This document shows positions 63,538 through 64,000 of a stretch of DNA of 64,000 nucleotides, piece after piece (within the stretch, counting starts at the first letter, position 1; each line of letters begins with the position of its first letter). A model generated the notes under the pieces. The model was not told where the DNA came from. It searched no databases and saw only the letters and a program-made list of their open reading frames with translations. This DNA comes from Desulfarculus baarsii DSM 2075 (lineage in GTDB: Bacteria > Desulfobacterota > Desulfarculia > Desulfarculales > Desulfarculaceae): contig NC_014365.1 in the NCBI RefSeq assembly GCF_000143965.1, forward strand, positions 771,501 through 835,500. Direction: 5' to 3'. A program made the position numbers and the translations under genes.

Positions 63538-63834
63538 ATGAAAAACGATATCCATCCCAAGTACAACATGGTCAAGGTGCAGTGCGCCTGCGGCAACGAG
63601 TTCATCTCGGGCTCTACCAAGGGGGCCATCCGCGTGGAGATCTGCGCGGCCTGCCATCCGTTCTTCACCGGCAAGCAGAAGCTGGTGGACTCGGCCGGCC
63701 GCGTCGAGCGTTTCTATAAAAAATACGCTCACTTGCAGCAGTACAGCGGCAAGGCCGAAGAGCTCGAGGCCGAACGTCTGGCCAAGGCCGAGGCCGACGC
63801 CAAGCGGCGCGAGGCCGAAGGGGCCGAGGCCTAG
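63538..63834 (+). CDS. rpmE: 50S ribosomal protein L31 with acidic/Lys extension
   Basis: The 98-residue protein has [18 protein letters not shown] and [25 protein letters not shown] with four zinc-ligand cysteines (CxC and CxxC), the Zn-containing form. The last about 27 residues ([19 protein letters not shown]) form a charged helix absent from the usual 66-75-residue L31. A GGAG Shine-Dalgarno fixes the start. The order rho-rpmE is conserved. Confidence 0.95.
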   Translation: MKNDIHPKYNMVKVQCACGNEFISGSTKGAIRVEICAACHPFFTGKQKLVDSAGRVERFYKKYAHLQQYSGKAEELEAERLAKAEADAKRREAEGAEA

Positions 63835-63860
63835 AGGCCATTGCATATCGGGTGCGAGCC

Positions 63861-64000
63861 ATGAAACCGGCAGCGGTGGGCGGCCAGGCGGTCATCGAGG
63901 GCGTGATGATGAAAGCGCCCGAGAGGCTCTGCGTGGCCGTGCGCCGTCCCGATGGCCAGATTTTGGTCAAAAACGATCCCTTCAACGGACTGGCCCGCCG
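63861..64000 (+). CDS. DUF1385 (YqhQ-like) protein, 3' end outside window
   Basis: Only the first 46 codons are visible: [20 protein letters not shown] then [14 protein letters not shown], the typical DUF1385 opening, usually a membrane protein next to prfA. It lies 26 bp after rpmE and is probably cotranscribed with it. Confidence 0.85.
   Translation, partial: MKPAAVGGQAVIEGVMMKAPERLCVAVRRPDGQILVKNDPFNGLAR

Overview
The window is GC-rich, densely coded bacterial chromosome with almost no mobile DNA. Gene content points to an anaerobic member of the Desulfobacterota (former Deltaproteobacteria), probably sulfate-reducer-like. The markers are a full-length NifU/NifS pair, an ADP-forming acyl-CoA synthetase fusion, methylmalonyl-CoA epimerase, anaerobic ribonucleotide reductase with its activase, an FmdE/MoeA-type molybdopterin cluster, a K+-type membrane pyrophosphatase, a stand-alone FMN glutamate-synthase-like protein, and a PAS protein with the four-cysteine C-terminal tail common in that phylum. 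A Desulfarculus-like lineage would fit, but this is inference from content only.

Layout. 1-5537: alpha/beta hydrolase (cut by the window edge), small proteins, a receiver-NrtA-CheW fusion, DUF169 and DUF4282 proteins, a Cys-rich protein. 5689-13655: three-PAS sensor, ADP-forming acyl-CoA synthetase, lipoprotein, xanthine/uracil-type permease, isochorismatase-like hydrolase, PilJ-type chemoreceptor. 13729-17309: TIM-barrel isomerase, nifU-nifS, methylmalonyl-CoA epimerase. 17604-20993: KaiC-like/HTH/cupin regulator and glutamate-synthase-like enzyme, separated by a 477-bp region with palindromes. 21109-25500: flavoprotein disulfide reductase coupled to a CNNM/CBS protein, alpha/beta hydrolase, TIGR01777 epimerase. 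25938-30561: nrdD, a block of strong inverted repeats, glutaredoxin-like protein, nrdG, then a degenerate metallo-beta-lactamase-like and a degenerate HNH-like protein. 30558-33662: minus-strand operon of methyltransferase, FmdE, MoeA-like and HAD proteins. 33810-40240: Cys-rich peptide, DedA-like protein coupled to phosphofructokinase, Fe-alcohol dehydrogenase, CoA-transferase, MFS transporter. 40237-42900: surface-glycan operon (GT2, deacetylase, GT4).

43003-64000 is largely housekeeping on the plus strand: rnc-era-lipB; TauE/SafE exporter and a small membrane protein; porin; a two-gene serine module (aminotransferase-serA); DUF1844, HtrA protease, ispE, spoVG, tRNA-Gln, prs, rplY, pth, hppA; CarD-like regulator, rluD, coaE, rho, rpmE and the start of a DUF1385 gene.

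Cross-cutting features. Many gene pairs overlap by ATGA/GTGA/TTGA, implying translational coupling. Four convergent gene pairs share a CTAG so that both stop codons overlap. Several promoters have a TTGACA-like -35 about 16 bp from an extended -10 beginning TGCTA. Clear Rho-independent terminators follow the glutamate-synthase-like gene, nrdD, the Fe-ADH, the exporter, the porin, serA and hppA. The least explained material is the fusion and regulatory proteins (1535-3484, 17604-20993), the 29330-30561 cassette, and the structured intergenic regions at 25819-25859, 28081-28291 and 51725-51852.
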